From: Microbacterium oleivorans
GTDB lineage: Bacteria; Actinomycetota; Actinomycetes; Actinomycetales; Microbacteriaceae
Direction: 5' to 3'
NCBI RefSeq assembly: GCF_001691565.1
Contig: NZ_MAYO01000003.1
Coordinates: forward strand, 620,001 to 684,000
DNA: 64,000 nt
Within the stretch, counting starts at the first letter, position 1; every line of letters starts with the position of its first letter. Below, one piece after another: positions 51,870-60,677 of the stretch. A program made the translations under genes and the position numbers. The notes beneath the pieces were generated by a model. The model did not search any database, was not told where the DNA came from, and worked only from the letters and a program-made list of their open reading frames with translations.

Positions 51870-52725
51870 TGGCGGATGCCGCCGCCCTCGGCGTCTCGTA
51901 GTGGATGAGGTGTCCCACATCGGGGATGACGACGAGGTCGGCATCCCGGAACATCTCCTGCAGCTCGAACTGCGCAGACAGCGGCGTGATGTCGTCGTTC
52001 TCCGCGGCGATGAGGAGCGTCGGGACGTCGATACGCCCCGCAGCCTCGCGCACGTCGTGCGAGACCGAGGTGACGAACGCCTCGTGCAGGGTGTCGCGGT
52101 CGGCGAACCGCGAGAAATAGGTGTCGTGCTGGTCATGGATGAAGGCGCGAAGGCCACGATCCTTGGTCTTGGCCATCGCCACACTCGTCACCCGCACGAT
52201 GACGCGGTTGCGCAGCAGGGCATCGCCGAGCGGCCGAGGCAGCCGGGCGCCGGCCCAGTAATAGAAGATCGCGAGTCGCGTGAGGATCCCGCGGGGTCCC
52301 TCGAGCGCCGGCGCCCCGATGGGGTTCACGAGGATCAGGCGAGGAGTCCCGAGCCCGCGCGCGACCGCAGCCGACGAGACGATCGAGCCGAAAGAGTGCC
52401 CGAGCACGACGGCGCCGGGGGCGACCTCCGCCGCGAAGGCAGTAAGCCACGACGCGTACGCGTCGAGGTCGTGCCGCCCCGGAAACGCGGGGGTCTCGCC
52501 GAACCCGGGCAGGTCGGGCGAGACCACCCGGATGCCGTCGAGCTGCGCCACGATCGGCTCGAGACCGTGGTGGTCGCCTCGGAAGCCGTGCACCGCGAGG
52601 ATCGTCGTCTCGGCATCCACCGGTCCGTAGACCCAGTAGGCCGTCGGTACACCCGCGACGGTCACCTCTCGTCGCTCGACGGGGACGGCCGCGAGGCGCT
52701 GCGCGTACGGATTGGCGGCGGTCAT
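51829..52725 (-). CDS. Alpha/beta hydrolase
   Basis: Hydrolase of 298 residues. Oxyanion region is LAVHGFRGDHHG, nucleophile S111 in VLGHSFGS, Asp in ENDDITPLSAQ, and His in DVGHLIHYE. No signal peptide. It converges on and overlaps the CGNR gene by 41 bp. Substrate unknown. Confidence 0.92.
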   Translation of the reverse strand: MTAANPYAQRLAAVPVERREVTVAGVPTAYWVYGPVDAETTILAVHGFRGDHHGLEPIVAQLDGIRVVSPDLPGFGETPAFPGRHDLDAYASWLTAFAAEVAPGAVVLGHSFGSIVSSAAVARGLGTPRLILVNPIGAPALEGPRGILTRLAIFYYWAGARLPRPLGDALLRNRVIVRVTSVAMAKTKDRGLRAFIHDQHDTYFSRFADRDTLHEAFVTSVSHDVREAAGRIDVPTLLIAAENDDITPLSAQFELQEMFRDADLVVIPDVGHLIHYETPRAAASAITRFLRPSGDGTR

Positions 52726-52812
52726 CCGTCGAGTCTACGAGGGGGTAGGGCGCCTGCCGCTCGGCGGCGCGTCGTCCGGCACGATGTCGGCGGTCGACCG
52801 TAGCGTCGGAGC

Positions 52813-53634
52813 ATGGGCGCCTGGGACGAACTTCCGCTGTGGGATGACGACACCTGGGATGAGCCCACTCCTGTTGAGGTCGCCGCCTCGATCGCTGAGC
52901 CTGCCGCCGTGGACTCCGTCGTCGTCGCCGAGATCACGGCGGAGTCCGTCGCGCTGGGTCCGTGCGCGGGTCCGCTGGGCGTCTTCGACCTCGAGACGAC
53001 GGGCATCGACGTCCGCTCCGATCGGATCGTGAGCGCCCACGTCGGGGTCCTCGACGCGTCCGGCGCCGTGATCGACGCCCGCACCTGGCTCGCTGATCCC
53101 GGTATCGAGATCCCCGCGGGTGCGACCGCGGTCCACGGCATCACGACCGATCGAGCACGCACGGAAGGACTCCCTGCTGCGGAGGTCGTCGCCCAGGTGA
53201 CCGCGTCGCTGCGCGACCTGTTCGCCGCCGGCATCCCCGTCGTCGCCTATAACGCACCCTTCGACTTCTCGCTGCTCAAATACGAGAGCCTGCGGCACGG
53301 CATCGCACCCATCGAGGCACCCTCGCCCGTGATCGACCCGCTCGTCGTCGACAAGACCTACGACCGGTATCGGCGCGGCAAGCGCACCCTCGAGGTCGTC
53401 GCCGCGCACTACTCCGTCACCCTCGAGGGCGCGCACGACGCCGCCGCAGATGCGATCGCCGCAGGACGCGTCGCGCAGGCGATCGCGGCGCGCTTCGACC
53501 TCGACGCGTCGGCCGTCGACTTCCACACCCAGCAGATCGCGTGGGCGCGTGCGCAAGCCGAGAGCCTCAGCGAGTACTTCGCGCGCATCGGCCGGCTCGA
53601 CGCCGATGTGGACGGCAGTTGGCCGATCCGCTGA
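52813..53634 (+). CDS. DEDDh 3'-5' exonuclease (DnaQ-like)
   Basis: Exonuclease of the DNA polymerase III epsilon family, 273 residues. After an acidic N-terminus of about 50 residues: Exo I FDLETTG (D59, E61), Exo II NAPFDFSLLKYE, Exo III AHDAAADAIAAGR, which is the HxAxxD form of the DEDDh class. The extension WDELPLWDDDTWDE is unusual and might be a protein-binding peptide. A stand-alone repair or proofreading role is likely. Confidence 0.92.
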   Translation: MGAWDELPLWDDDTWDEPTPVEVAASIAEPAAVDSVVVAEITAESVALGPCAGPLGVFDLETTGIDVRSDRIVSAHVGVLDASGAVIDARTWLADPGIEIPAGATAVHGITTDRARTEGLPAAEVVAQVTASLRDLFAAGIPVVAYNAPFDFSLLKYESLRHGIAPIEAPSPVIDPLVVDKTYDRYRRGKRTLEVVAAHYSVTLEGAHDAAADAIAAGRVAQAIAARFDLDASAVDFHTQQIAWARAQAESLSEYFARIGRLDADVDGSWPIR

Positions 53635-53657
53635 CGGACCCCGCGTCCGGGAACGAC

Positions 53658-53683
53658 GAAGGCCCCGCCGGAGCGGGGCCTTC
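53658..53683. terminator. Bidirectional terminator between exonuclease gene and rpmE
   Basis: GAAGGCCCCGC pairs with GCGGGGCCTTC around loop CGGA. It lies between two convergent stop codons and serves both genes. Confidence 0.85.
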
Positions 53684-53695
53684 GAGGACGGCTGC

Positions 53696-53947
53696 TTACT
53701 TGCTGCCGAAGTTCTTGAAGCGCTGGTTGAACTTCTCGACGCGACCGGCCGAGTCCATGATGCGCTGCTTGCCCGTGTAGAACGGGTGCGAGGCAGACGA
53801 GATCTCGACGTCGATGACCGGGTAGGTCTCGCCGTCCAGCTCGATCGTCTTGTCGCTGGAGACCGTCGAACGGGTCAGGAAGGTCTCGCCGGAGCCGAGG
53901 TCGCGGAAAACGACGGCGCGGTACTCGGGGTGGATGTCAGTCTTCAT
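53696..53947 (-). CDS. rpmE2: 50S ribosomal protein L31 type B
   Basis: Ribosomal protein of 83 residues. It begins [16 protein letters not shown] and lacks the four zinc-binding Cys, which marks the C-minus, zinc-independent type B (YkgM-like) form. Such paralogues replace L31 type A when zinc is scarce and are usually repressed by Zur; no obvious Zur box was found. A TAGAAT -10 lies on the minus strand at 54027-54022, giving a leader of about 70 nt with GAGGAA before the ATG. Confidence 0.95.
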   Translation of the reverse strand: MKTDIHPEYRAVVFRDLGSGETFLTRSTVSSDKTIELDGETYPVIDVEISSASHPFYTGKQRIMDSAGRVEKFNQRFKNFGSK

Positions 53948-54021
53948 TGGGTTCCTCACGAAGTGCCCTGGATTTTGCCAGGAGCGGGTGAAAGTCTGCA
54001 GCGCGAACGCGCCAACGCAAG

Positions 54022-54027
54022 ATTCTA
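54022..54027 (-). promoter_or_regulatory. rpmE2 -10 box (TAGAAT)
   Basis: TAGAAT on the minus strand directly abuts the stop codon of the upstream ABC ATPase gene. Transcription would start near 54015. Confidence 0.5.
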
Positions 54028-54813
54028 TCAGGATGCCGCGCGCGCGGCGAACCGACCGTCCTCCGACGTCAGCGTGATCGGCATCCCGAACGTCGCCGTC
54101 AGGTTGTCCGCCGTCAGCGTCTCCGCGATGGGCCCCTGCGCGACCGCCGCGCCGTCGCGCAGCAGGAGGACGTGCGTGAAGCCGACGGGGATCTCCTCGA
54201 CATGGTGCGTGACCATGATCATGGCGGGCGTCGACTCCTCCTTCGCATACCCGCTCAGCAGGCTCAGCAGCTCTTCGCGGGCGCCGAGGTCGAGGCTCGC
54301 GGTCGGCTCGTCGAGCAGGAGGAGCTCCGGATCGGTCATGACGGCGCGCGCGATCTGGACCCGCTTCTGCTCGCCGTCCGACAGCGTCCCGAAGGTGCGG
54401 TCGGCCAGGTCGGCGAGGCCCCACTCCCCCAGCACGCGTCGCGCACGACGCTCATCGATCGTCTCGTAGTCCTCGCGCCAGCGGCCCACCACAGCGTAGG
54501 CGGCGGTCAGGACGACGTCGAGGACGGTCTCATCCTGGGGCACGCGCTTGGCCATCGCCGAGGATGCGAAGCCGATCCTGGGGCGGAGGTCGAAGACGTC
54601 CGTGCGCCCGAGGACCTCGTCGAGCACGGTGACGGCACCCGAACTCGGGTGGGTGAGGGTAGCGGCGAGCTGCAGGATCGTGGTCTTCCCGGCCCCGTTC
54701 GGGCCGAGGACGACCCAGCGCTGGTCCGCGTCGACGGTCCAGTCGATCCCGTCGACGATGTTGCGGGCATTGCGGCGGACGACGACGTCGGCGAGTTCGA
54801 GCACCTGAGGCAT
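54028..54813 (-). CDS. ABC transporter ATP-binding protein (orphan)
   Basis: ATPase of 261 residues. Walker [10 protein letters not shown], signature [15 protein letters not shown] (a D replaces the usual second G), Walker [14 protein letters not shown]-switch VTHHVEEIP. It resembles the YlmA/MolC-like soluble ATPases found alone in actinobacteria. No permease gene is next to it, so it may work with a distant partner or outside transport. Confidence 0.88.
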   Translation of the reverse strand: MPQVLELADVVVRRNARNIVDGIDWTVDADQRWVVLGPNGAGKTTILQLAATLTHPSSGAVTVLDEVLGRTDVFDLRPRIGFASSAMAKRVPQDETVLDVVLTAAYAVVGRWREDYETIDERRARRVLGEWGLADLADRTFGTLSDGEQKRVQIARAVMTDPELLLLDEPTASLDLGAREELLSLLSGYAKEESTPAMIMVTHHVEEIPVGFTHVLLLRDGAAVAQGPIAETLTADNLTATFGMPITLTSEDGRFAARAAS

Positions 54814-54852
54814 GATCCCAGCCTATCGACCGGGCGGAGTCGCGCCGGCAGG

Positions 54853-56046
54853 CTACCGGCCGGTCGCGGCGACCTCTCGGTACAGCTCTGCCGTGGCATC
54901 CGCGATCGCTTCCCAACTGAAATCGGATGCCGCCCGCTCCCGGCCGGCACGCCCGTATGCGCGAGCCTTCTCGGGATCCGACACGACCTCGGTCAGAGTT
55001 GCGGCCAGGTCGGCGACGAAGCGATCGGGATCGACGGGGGTGCCGGTGCCGTCCTCGACCTGTTCGATCGGGACCAGACGTCCGGTGACGCCGTCGATGA
55101 CGACTTCCGGGATGCCGCCGGTCGCCGTTCCCACCACGGCTGCCCCGCAGGCCATGGCCTCCAGGTTGACGATCCCAAGGGGCTCGTAGACCGACGGGCA
55201 GACGAACGTGGTGGCGGACGTCAGGATGGCGCAGAGATCGGGCCGCGGCAGGAACTCCTCGATCCAGACAACGCCCTCGCGGGTCTGCTGAAGCGTCCGG
55301 ACGAGGTCCTGGACCTCGGCCATGATCTCGGGCGTGTCTGGCGCCCCCGCGCACAGGACCAGCTGCACCTCGGGGGGAAGGAGCTCCGCAGCCCGCAGGA
55401 AGTACGGCAGGCCCTTCTGCCGCGTGATGCGGCCGACGAACACGACGGACGGGCGGTCCGGGTCGATCCCCCACCTCGAGAGCAGTTCCGGGTCCTCGCG
55501 CGGCTGCCAGGCCTCGACGTCGATCCCGTTGTAGATGACCCGCACCTTGGCGGGGTCGAGCGCCGGGTAGCTGCGGAGGATGTCGCGCCGCATCCCGTCG
55601 CTCACGGCGACCACCGCGGCCGCGTTCTCGTAGGCGGTCTTCTCGACGAAGCTCGAGACGGCGTACCCGCCGCCGAGCTGCTCGGCCTTCCAAGGCCGGA
55701 GCGGCTCGAGCGAATGGGCGGTCACGATGTGGGGGATGCCGTGCAGCTTCGACGCCAGGAACCCGGCGAAGTTCGCGTACCACGTGTGACTGTGCACGAC
55801 GTCGGCCCCGGCGACGTCGCCGACGATCTCGAGATCGGTGCCGAGGGTCTGCACCGCCGCATTGGCCTCCGAGAGCCCCTCCGGGACGGCGTACGAGGTG
55901 GTGTCCGCTTCATCCCGCGGCCCTCCGAACGCGCGGACCTGCACCTCCATGCGCGAGCGCAGCGCCGCGACGAGTTCGGTGACGTGGACCCCCGCTCCGC
56001 CGTAGATCTCCGGCGGGTACTCCTTCGTGACGATGTCGACGCGCAT
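54853..56046 (-). CDS. glgA: Glycogen synthase (actinobacterial GT4 type)
   Basis: Glycosyltransferase of 397 residues with two Rossmann domains. N-terminal MRVDIVTKEYPPEIYGGAGVHVTELVAAL carries the KxGG-like loop; the C-terminal FVGRITRQKGLPYFLRA and CPSVYEPLGIVNLEAMACG hold the E-x7-E motif. The closest known relatives are actinobacterial GlgA/GlgM, of which the mycobacterial enzyme makes maltose-1-phosphate from ADP-glucose; which product is made here is not shown. ATG 56046 lies 7 nt after a TAGAGT -10, so the mRNA is probably leaderless. Divergent from glgC. Confidence 0.93.
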   Translation of the reverse strand: MRVDIVTKEYPPEIYGGAGVHVTELVAALRSRMEVQVRAFGGPRDEADTTSYAVPEGLSEANAAVQTLGTDLEIVGDVAGADVVHSHTWYANFAGFLASKLHGIPHIVTAHSLEPLRPWKAEQLGGGYAVSSFVEKTAYENAAAVVAVSDGMRRDILRSYPALDPAKVRVIYNGIDVEAWQPREDPELLSRWGIDPDRPSVVFVGRITRQKGLPYFLRAAELLPPEVQLVLCAGAPDTPEIMAEVQDLVRTLQQTREGVVWIEEFLPRPDLCAILTSATTFVCPSVYEPLGIVNLEAMACGAAVVGTATGGIPEVVIDGVTGRLVPIEQVEDGTGTPVDPDRFVADLAATLTEVVSDPEKARAYGRAGRERAASDFSWEAIADATAELYREVAATGR

Positions 56047-56122
56047 GGACCGAACTCTAGGCCACACGGAACACGCACCAAAGTCCTCGCTTGCCCGCTG
56101 CAAATCGCCATAGTGTGAGCAC
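56047..56122. promoter_or_regulatory. Back-to-back glgA/glgC promoters
   Basis: For glgA (minus) TTGGTG at 56082-56077 and TAGAGT at 56059-56054 have 17-bp spacing and end 7 nt before the ATG. For glgC (plus) TAGTGT at 56111-56116 ends 6 nt before the ATG. Both imply leaderless transcripts; neither gene has a Shine-Dalgarno. Confidence 0.5.
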
Positions 56123-57367
56123 ATGCCAGCATCACCGAAGGTCCTCGGTATCGTCCTCGCCGGTGGCGAGGGCAAGCGCCTCATGCCGCTCACCCAGGAC
56201 CGCGCGAAACCCGCCGTCCCCTTCGGCGGGCAGTACCGTCTCATCGACTTCGCGATCTCCAACCTCATCAACTCGGAGCTCCGCCAGATCGTCGTCCTGA
56301 CGCAGTACAAGTCGCACAGCCTCGACCGCCACGTCTCCCAGACCTGGCGCATGTCCGCGCTCCTGGGCGCCTACGTCACATCGGTGCCGGCGCAGCAGCG
56401 GCTCGGCAAGCGGTGGTTCTCCGGCTCGGCCGACGCGATCCTCCAGTCGCTGAACCTCATCCACGACGAGAAGCCCGACATCGTCGCGGTCATCGGCGCC
56501 GACCACGTGTACCGCATGGACTTCCAGCAGATGATCGACGCGCACATCGCGTCGGGTGCCCGCGCCTCGGTCGCCGGCATCCGCCAGCCGATCGGCCTCG
56601 CGAACCAGTTCGGCGTCATCGACGTCGACCCCGCCGACGGGGTCACGATCCGCGACTTCCTCGAGAAGCCGCAGAACCCCACCGGCCTCCCCGACAGCCC
56701 GGGCGAGGTGCTCGCCTCGATGGGCAACTACGTCTTCGACACCGACGCCCTCATCGAAGCGGTCGAGGCCGACGGCGAACTGCCGACGTCGAACCACGAC
56801 ATGGGCGGCGACATCATCCCCTACTTCGTCTCACGTGGCGAAGCGGCGGTGTACGACTTCAAGCGCAACGACGTCCCTGGCTCCACCGACCGCGATCGCG
56901 ACTACTGGCGTGACGTGGGAACGATCGATTCGTTCTTCGACGCGCACATGGACCTGATCTCCGCGCTGCCGATCTTCAACCTGTACAACATGGACTGGCC
57001 GATCCGGTCGCAGTCGGTGAACTCGCCGCCCGCGAAGTTCGTCCGCGACGGGGTGGGGCGCATCGGGAACGCGATCGACTCGATCGTGTCGCTGGGCTGC
57101 GTACTGTCGGGCACGCACCTGGAGCGGAGCGTCCTCGGTCCCTGGACGCTCTCGGGCGGCGGATCGACCATCACCGACTCGGTCCTCTTCGACCACGTCA
57201 GCGTCGGAGCCGGTGCCCGCGTGCATCGCGCGATCCTCGACAAGAACGTCGTCCTGGAACCCGGCGCGACGGTGGGCGTGGACCGCGAGCTCGACCTGTC
57301 GCGAGGCTTCACCGTCACCGACAGCGGGCTGACGGTCGTCGGCAAGAACATCCGCATCACGTCCTGA
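56123..57367 (+). CDS. glgC: Glucose-1-phosphate adenylyltransferase
   Basis: ADP-glucose pyrophosphorylase, the committed step of glycogen synthesis, 414 residues. The nucleotidyltransferase motif is [25 protein letters not shown]; substrate residues lie in [15 protein letters not shown] and FLEKPQ. The C-terminal left-handed beta-helix has [40 protein letters not shown]. It supplies the ADP-glucose used by the divergent glgA product. Confidence 0.96.
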   Translation: MPASPKVLGIVLAGGEGKRLMPLTQDRAKPAVPFGGQYRLIDFAISNLINSELRQIVVLTQYKSHSLDRHVSQTWRMSALLGAYVTSVPAQQRLGKRWFSGSADAILQSLNLIHDEKPDIVAVIGADHVYRMDFQQMIDAHIASGARASVAGIRQPIGLANQFGVIDVDPADGVTIRDFLEKPQNPTGLPDSPGEVLASMGNYVFDTDALIEAVEADGELPTSNHDMGGDIIPYFVSRGEAAVYDFKRNDVPGSTDRDRDYWRDVGTIDSFFDAHMDLISALPIFNLYNMDWPIRSQSVNSPPAKFVRDGVGRIGNAIDSIVSLGCVLSGTHLERSVLGPWTLSGGGSTITDSVLFDHVSVGAGARVHRAILDKNVVLEPGATVGVDRELDLSRGFTVTDSGLTVVGKNIRITS

Positions 57368-57407
57368 GCGGACGTGCCTACGGCGTCGGAGCAGATAGCG
57401 TGGTCGG

Positions 57408-58043
57408 GTGCCTGACGCCCGGTTCCTCGTCGTGTTCGACGCCGACTCCACGATCATCCGCAACGAGGTCATCGAACTGATCGCCGATGAAGCGGGCCGC
57501 GGCGCTGAAGTGGCCGCTGCCACCGAGGCGGCGATGCGCGGCGAGGTCGACTTCGCCACGAGCCTCCGCTCGCGCGTGAGCGAGCTCACGGGCGTGCCGA
57601 TCGCGGCCTTCGGTCGCGTGCTGTCGCGCATCGAGCCCACCCCCGGCGTGCACGAGCTGATCGCGGCGATCCATGAGCGCGGCGGCGTCGCCGCGGTCGT
57701 CTCGGGCGGATTCCACGAGATCCTCGACACGGTCGCGCCGGACCTCGGCGTGGACGTGTGGCGCGCGAACCGCCTGGCCGTGGCCGACGGCATCCTCACC
57801 GGCTCCGTCGACGGCGACATCGTCGACGCCGCCGCCAAGGCTTCGGCGCTGCGCGAATGGAGCCTCTCCTACGGCGTGGCCCCTGAGACGACGATCGCCG
57901 TGGGCGACGGGGCGAACGACCTCATGATGATGGATGTCGCGGGCCTCGGCATCGCCTTCAATGCGAAACCCGCCGTGCGCCTCCGAGCGGATCTCGTCGC
58001 CGAGCGCGTCGACCTGGCGCAGCTCATCCCGCTGCTCCCCTGA
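57408..58043 (+). CDS. serB: Phosphoserine phosphatase
   Basis: HAD phosphatase for the last step of serine synthesis, 211 residues. Motif I is FD11-AD13-ST; motif II SGG in VVSGGFHEILD; motif III and IV ETTIAVGDGANDLMMMDVAGLGIAFNAKP. The N-terminal ACT domains of longer SerB proteins are absent. GTG 57408, without a clear ribosome site, lies 40 bp after glgC. Confidence 0.93.
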   Translation: MPDARFLVVFDADSTIIRNEVIELIADEAGRGAEVAAATEAAMRGEVDFATSLRSRVSELTGVPIAAFGRVLSRIEPTPGVHELIAAIHERGGVAAVVSGGFHEILDTVAPDLGVDVWRANRLAVADGILTGSVDGDIVDAAAKASALREWSLSYGVAPETTIAVGDGANDLMMMDVAGLGIAFNAKPAVRLRADLVAERVDLAQLIPLLP

Positions 58044-58083
58044 GGGCGAGCGGGATGTCGGAGGCAGGTCGTACCCTGCCGAC

Positions 58084-58767
58084 ATGGACATCATCCTGAT
58101 CCCCGGCCTCTGGCTGACAGCCGACTCGTGGGACGACGTCGTCCCCGCCCTCCGCGACGCGGGGCACACGCCGCGTCCGCTCACCCTTCCCGGCGTGGGC
58201 GCTCCCGAGTCCGACATCGGCCTCACCGATTGGGTCGACGCGGTCATCGCCGAGATCGACCGCGTCGATGGGCCCGTGGTTCTCGTCGGTCACAGCGGTG
58301 GCGGCAACGTGGCCTGGGCCGCCGCGGAGCAGTGCGCCGATCGCGTCCGCCGAGTCGTCCTGGTCGACACGACACCTCCCCCGCCCGGAGCCGAGATCTC
58401 GGAGTTCCCCATCGTCGACGGGGTGATCCCCTTCCCGGGGTGGGACTTCTTCGATGCGGAGGACACTGCGGACCTCGACGAGCAGACCCGCGCTCGCACG
58501 GCACCCCTCACGGCATCCGTCCCCCGGCGGGTGCCGACCGATGCCGTCGTGATGGAGGGCACCGAACGCCACCGGGTGCCGGTGACGATGTTGATGGGAT
58601 CGATGGACGACGAGACGTTCCGTCGGGTCGTGTCGGCGTGGGGCGATTTCGCGGCAGAGTTCGCCGCGATCAAGGACGCCGAGATCGTCCGGCTCGGAAC
58701 CGGACACTGGCCGCAGTTCTCGGCGCCGGCTGAGCTGTCGCGCCGGATCGTCGAGGCGGTGCGCTGA
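58084..58767 (+). CDS. Alpha/beta hydrolase
   Basis: Hydrolase of 227 residues. Oxyanion region ILIPGLWLTADSWDDV, nucleophile S71 in LVGHSGGGN, His in LGTGHWPQFSAP. No signal peptide. It resembles salicylate-esterase-like hydrolases. Substrate unknown. It converges on fabG. Confidence 0.9.
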   Translation: MDIILIPGLWLTADSWDDVVPALRDAGHTPRPLTLPGVGAPESDIGLTDWVDAVIAEIDRVDGPVVLVGHSGGGNVAWAAAEQCADRVRRVVLVDTTPPPPGAEISEFPIVDGVIPFPGWDFFDAEDTADLDEQTRARTAPLTASVPRRVPTDAVVMEGTERHRVPVTMLMGSMDDETFRRVVSAWGDFAAEFAAIKDAEIVRLGTGHWPQFSAPAELSRRIVEAVR

Positions 58768-58773
58768 CGCGGG

Positions 58774-59484
58774 TCAGTGACCCATGCCGAGCCCGCCGTC
58801 GACGGGGATGACGGCGCCGGAGATGTAGGCCGCGTCGTCCGAGGCCAACCACACGACGGCGGCGGCGACCTCGTCGGCGACACCGAACCGGCCGGCCGGG
58901 ATGCTCTTCTTGTAGTCGGCCTGCGTCTCGTCGGGGAGCGCGGCCGTCATGTCCGTCTCGATGAACCCGGGCGCGACGACATTGGCTGTGATCCCGCGTG
59001 AACCCAGCTCGCGCGTGAGCGACCGGGCGAAGCCGACGAGGGCGCTCTTGGATGACGAGTAGTTGATCTGCCCGGCGGAGCCGTAGAGGCCGACGACCGA
59101 GGAGATGAGGATGACGCGCCCCCACTTGGCCCGCAGCATCCCCTTCGCGGCGCGCTTGACGACGCGGAAGGCGCCGCCGAGGTTGGTCGAGACGACGGAG
59201 TCGAAATCGTCCTCCGTCATACGGAGCAGCAGTGTGTCCTTCGTGATGCCGGCGTTCGCGACGACCACCTCGACAGGGCCGAGCTTCTGCTCGACTTCGG
59301 TGTATGCGGCATCCAGCGAGGTGGCATCGGTGACATCCGCACGGACCGTCAGCGTCCCCTCCGGACCCTCCCCCGAGCGCGCGGTGACCGCGACAGCGAA
59401 CCCCTCCGCCACGAATCGCTCGGCGATCGCACGGCCGATGCCGCGGTTGCCTCCGGTGACCAGGACGACGCGCTCGCGGGACAT
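58774..59484 (-). CDS. fabG: 3-oxoacyl-ACP reductase (SDR family, FabG-like)
   Basis: NADPH-dependent short-chain reductase of 236 residues. The cofactor motif is TGGNRGIG; catalytic residues are S129 in LISSVVG, Y142 and K146 in YSSSK. C-terminal VPVDGGLGMGH is typical. AAGGAGA lies 5 nt before ATG 59484. The resemblance to mycobacterial FabG1/MabA is good, but an inhA-type fabI partner, usual behind mabA, is not found here. Confidence 0.93.
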   Translation of the reverse strand: MSRERVVLVTGGNRGIGRAIAERFVAEGFAVAVTARSGEGPEGTLTVRADVTDATSLDAAYTEVEQKLGPVEVVVANAGITKDTLLLRMTEDDFDSVVSTNLGGAFRVVKRAAKGMLRAKWGRVILISSVVGLYGSAGQINYSSSKSALVGFARSLTRELGSRGITANVVAPGFIETDMTAALPDETQADYKKSIPAGRFGVADEVAAAVVWLASDDAAYISGAVIPVDGGLGMGH

Positions 59485-59575
59485 TCTTCTCCTTGCTCCG
59501 AGGCGGGTGGATCGCACCAGCCTACCGGCGCGGTCGAACGGTAGTCTGGAGTCAACTCGCCTGAAGGAGACGGAC

Positions 59576-60082
59576 GTGACCGACGCCACGAACACCCCGC
59601 CGCAGCCCACGGACGTGCCGCCGGCACCCCCTGCGCCCGACGCCTCGTCGCCGGTCGCCCCGCCGTACACGCCCCCCGCGTACGGTCAGCAGCCGACCGC
59701 CACTCCCGGGTATGTCCAACCGTCGTACCCGCAGTCTGGCTATGGGCAACCCGCCTACGGTCAGCCTGCCTACGGCCAGCCCGCAGCCGGCTACGGGTAC
59801 GCGCCGGCCCGGCCGACCAACGTCCTCGCGATCGTCTCGCTCGTCGCCTCGATCGCGGGCCTCACGATCCTGCCCTTCATCGCCTCCATCGCCGGCATCA
59901 TCACGGGTCACATGGCCCTGAAGCAGCTGAAGACCTCTGGCGAGCAGGGTCAGGGTCTCGCACTCTGGGGCACCATCCTGGGTTGGATCGGCGGGGGCAT
60001 CCTGGTGCTCATCCTCCTGATCTGGGGCTTCTTCTTCGTGATCTTCGCTGCCACCGCCGGCAGCGTCGGCATGTCGTCCTGA
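59576..60082 (+). CDS. DUF4190 membrane protein with Pro/Tyr/Gln-rich N-terminus
   Basis: Product of 168 residues. The first 80 residues are rich in Pro, Tyr and Gln and include three YGQPA repeats. Two membrane segments follow (NVLAIVSLVASIAGLTILPFIASIAGIITGHMALKQLK and GTILGWIGGGILVLILLIWGFFFVIF), the DUF4190 pattern. The GTG start 59576 has AAGGAGA 7 nt upstream. Function unknown; in actinobacteria such proteins are linked to the cell envelope. Confidence 0.85.
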   Translation: MTDATNTPPQPTDVPPAPPAPDASSPVAPPYTPPAYGQQPTATPGYVQPSYPQSGYGQPAYGQPAYGQPAAGYGYAPARPTNVLAIVSLVASIAGLTILPFIASIAGIITGHMALKQLKTSGEQGQGLALWGTILGWIGGGILVLILLIWGFFFVIFAATAGSVGMSS

Positions 60083-60456
60083 GGAGCCTTCCCACGTCTC
60101 GCCGCGCCCCACACGACCGCACACCGTCGGCGACCTCGCTCACCACCGCACCCGAGGTCGACGCGCGGTCCCGCACACGCCGATACGTCATCATGATGTC
60201 GGTCAGGGTCCTGTGCTTCATCCTCATGGTCACGGTGACCCCGTACGGCTGGCAGACCTGGATCTTCGCCGCCGGCGCAGCAGTCCTCCCCTATCTGGCG
60301 GTCGTGATCGCGAACGTCGGTAACGGGGACGAGGTCGTCGTCGCCGAACGCCCCTCTCGCGAGATCGAGTCGACACCATCGGCATCCACGCCTCCGGAGG
60401 ACCCGAATGGAGGCGTCATCCGCATCCAGGAGAGCCCCCCGCAGGAGGATCGATGA
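60079..60456 (+). CDS. DUF3099 protein (start codon uncertain)
   Basis: Conserved small actinobacterial membrane protein. The region from about 60130 encodes TSLTTAPEVDARSRTRRYVIMM, then two membrane segments (RVLCFILMVTVTPYGWQTWIFAAGAAVLPYLAVVIANVG) and an acidic tail. No ATG, GTG or TTG occurs in frame between 59983 and the conserved part; only a CTG at 60079 or the ATG at about 60193 inside the domain is available. The coordinate is a best guess. Its stop overlaps the next ATG. Confidence 0.75.
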   Translation: MRSLPTSRRAPHDRTPSATSLTTAPEVDARSRTRRYVIMMSVRVLCFILMVTVTPYGWQTWIFAAGAAVLPYLAVVIANVGNGDEVVVAERPSREIESTPSASTPPEDPNGGVIRIQESPPQEDR

Positions 60457-60677
60457 ATCCCGCGGCGGGAGGATCGGGTGCTGCACAGTGCTCGCGAGCA
60501 GGATGCCGCGCCGACGCCGCATGGCAGGTGGTGTGGCGCAATCCCCGCATCCACGCCGTGGATCGCCGCAAGGTGTGGGCCGCGTGCACCGATCACGTCG
60601 AGTTCCTGCGCGACTACTTGGCTTCGCGCAACTTCCCGGTCGAGGTCCTCGCCCTCGCGCCCGCGTCCGCACCATGA
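60453..60677 (+). CDS. Small Cys-containing protein preceding SURF1
   Basis: Product of 74 residues with a CSRAGCRADAAWQVVWRNPRIH segment and a further Cys in AACTDHVEFL; the Cys/His spacing (C-x4-C, C-x2-H) could bind zinc. It overlaps DUF3099 (ATGA) and SURF1 (ATGA), so it is probably translated with both. Conserved near SURF1 in actinobacteria; function unknown. Confidence 0.75.
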   Translation: MNPAAGGSGAAQCSRAGCRADAAWQVVWRNPRIHAVDRRKVWAACTDHVEFLRDYLASRNFPVEVLALAPASAP

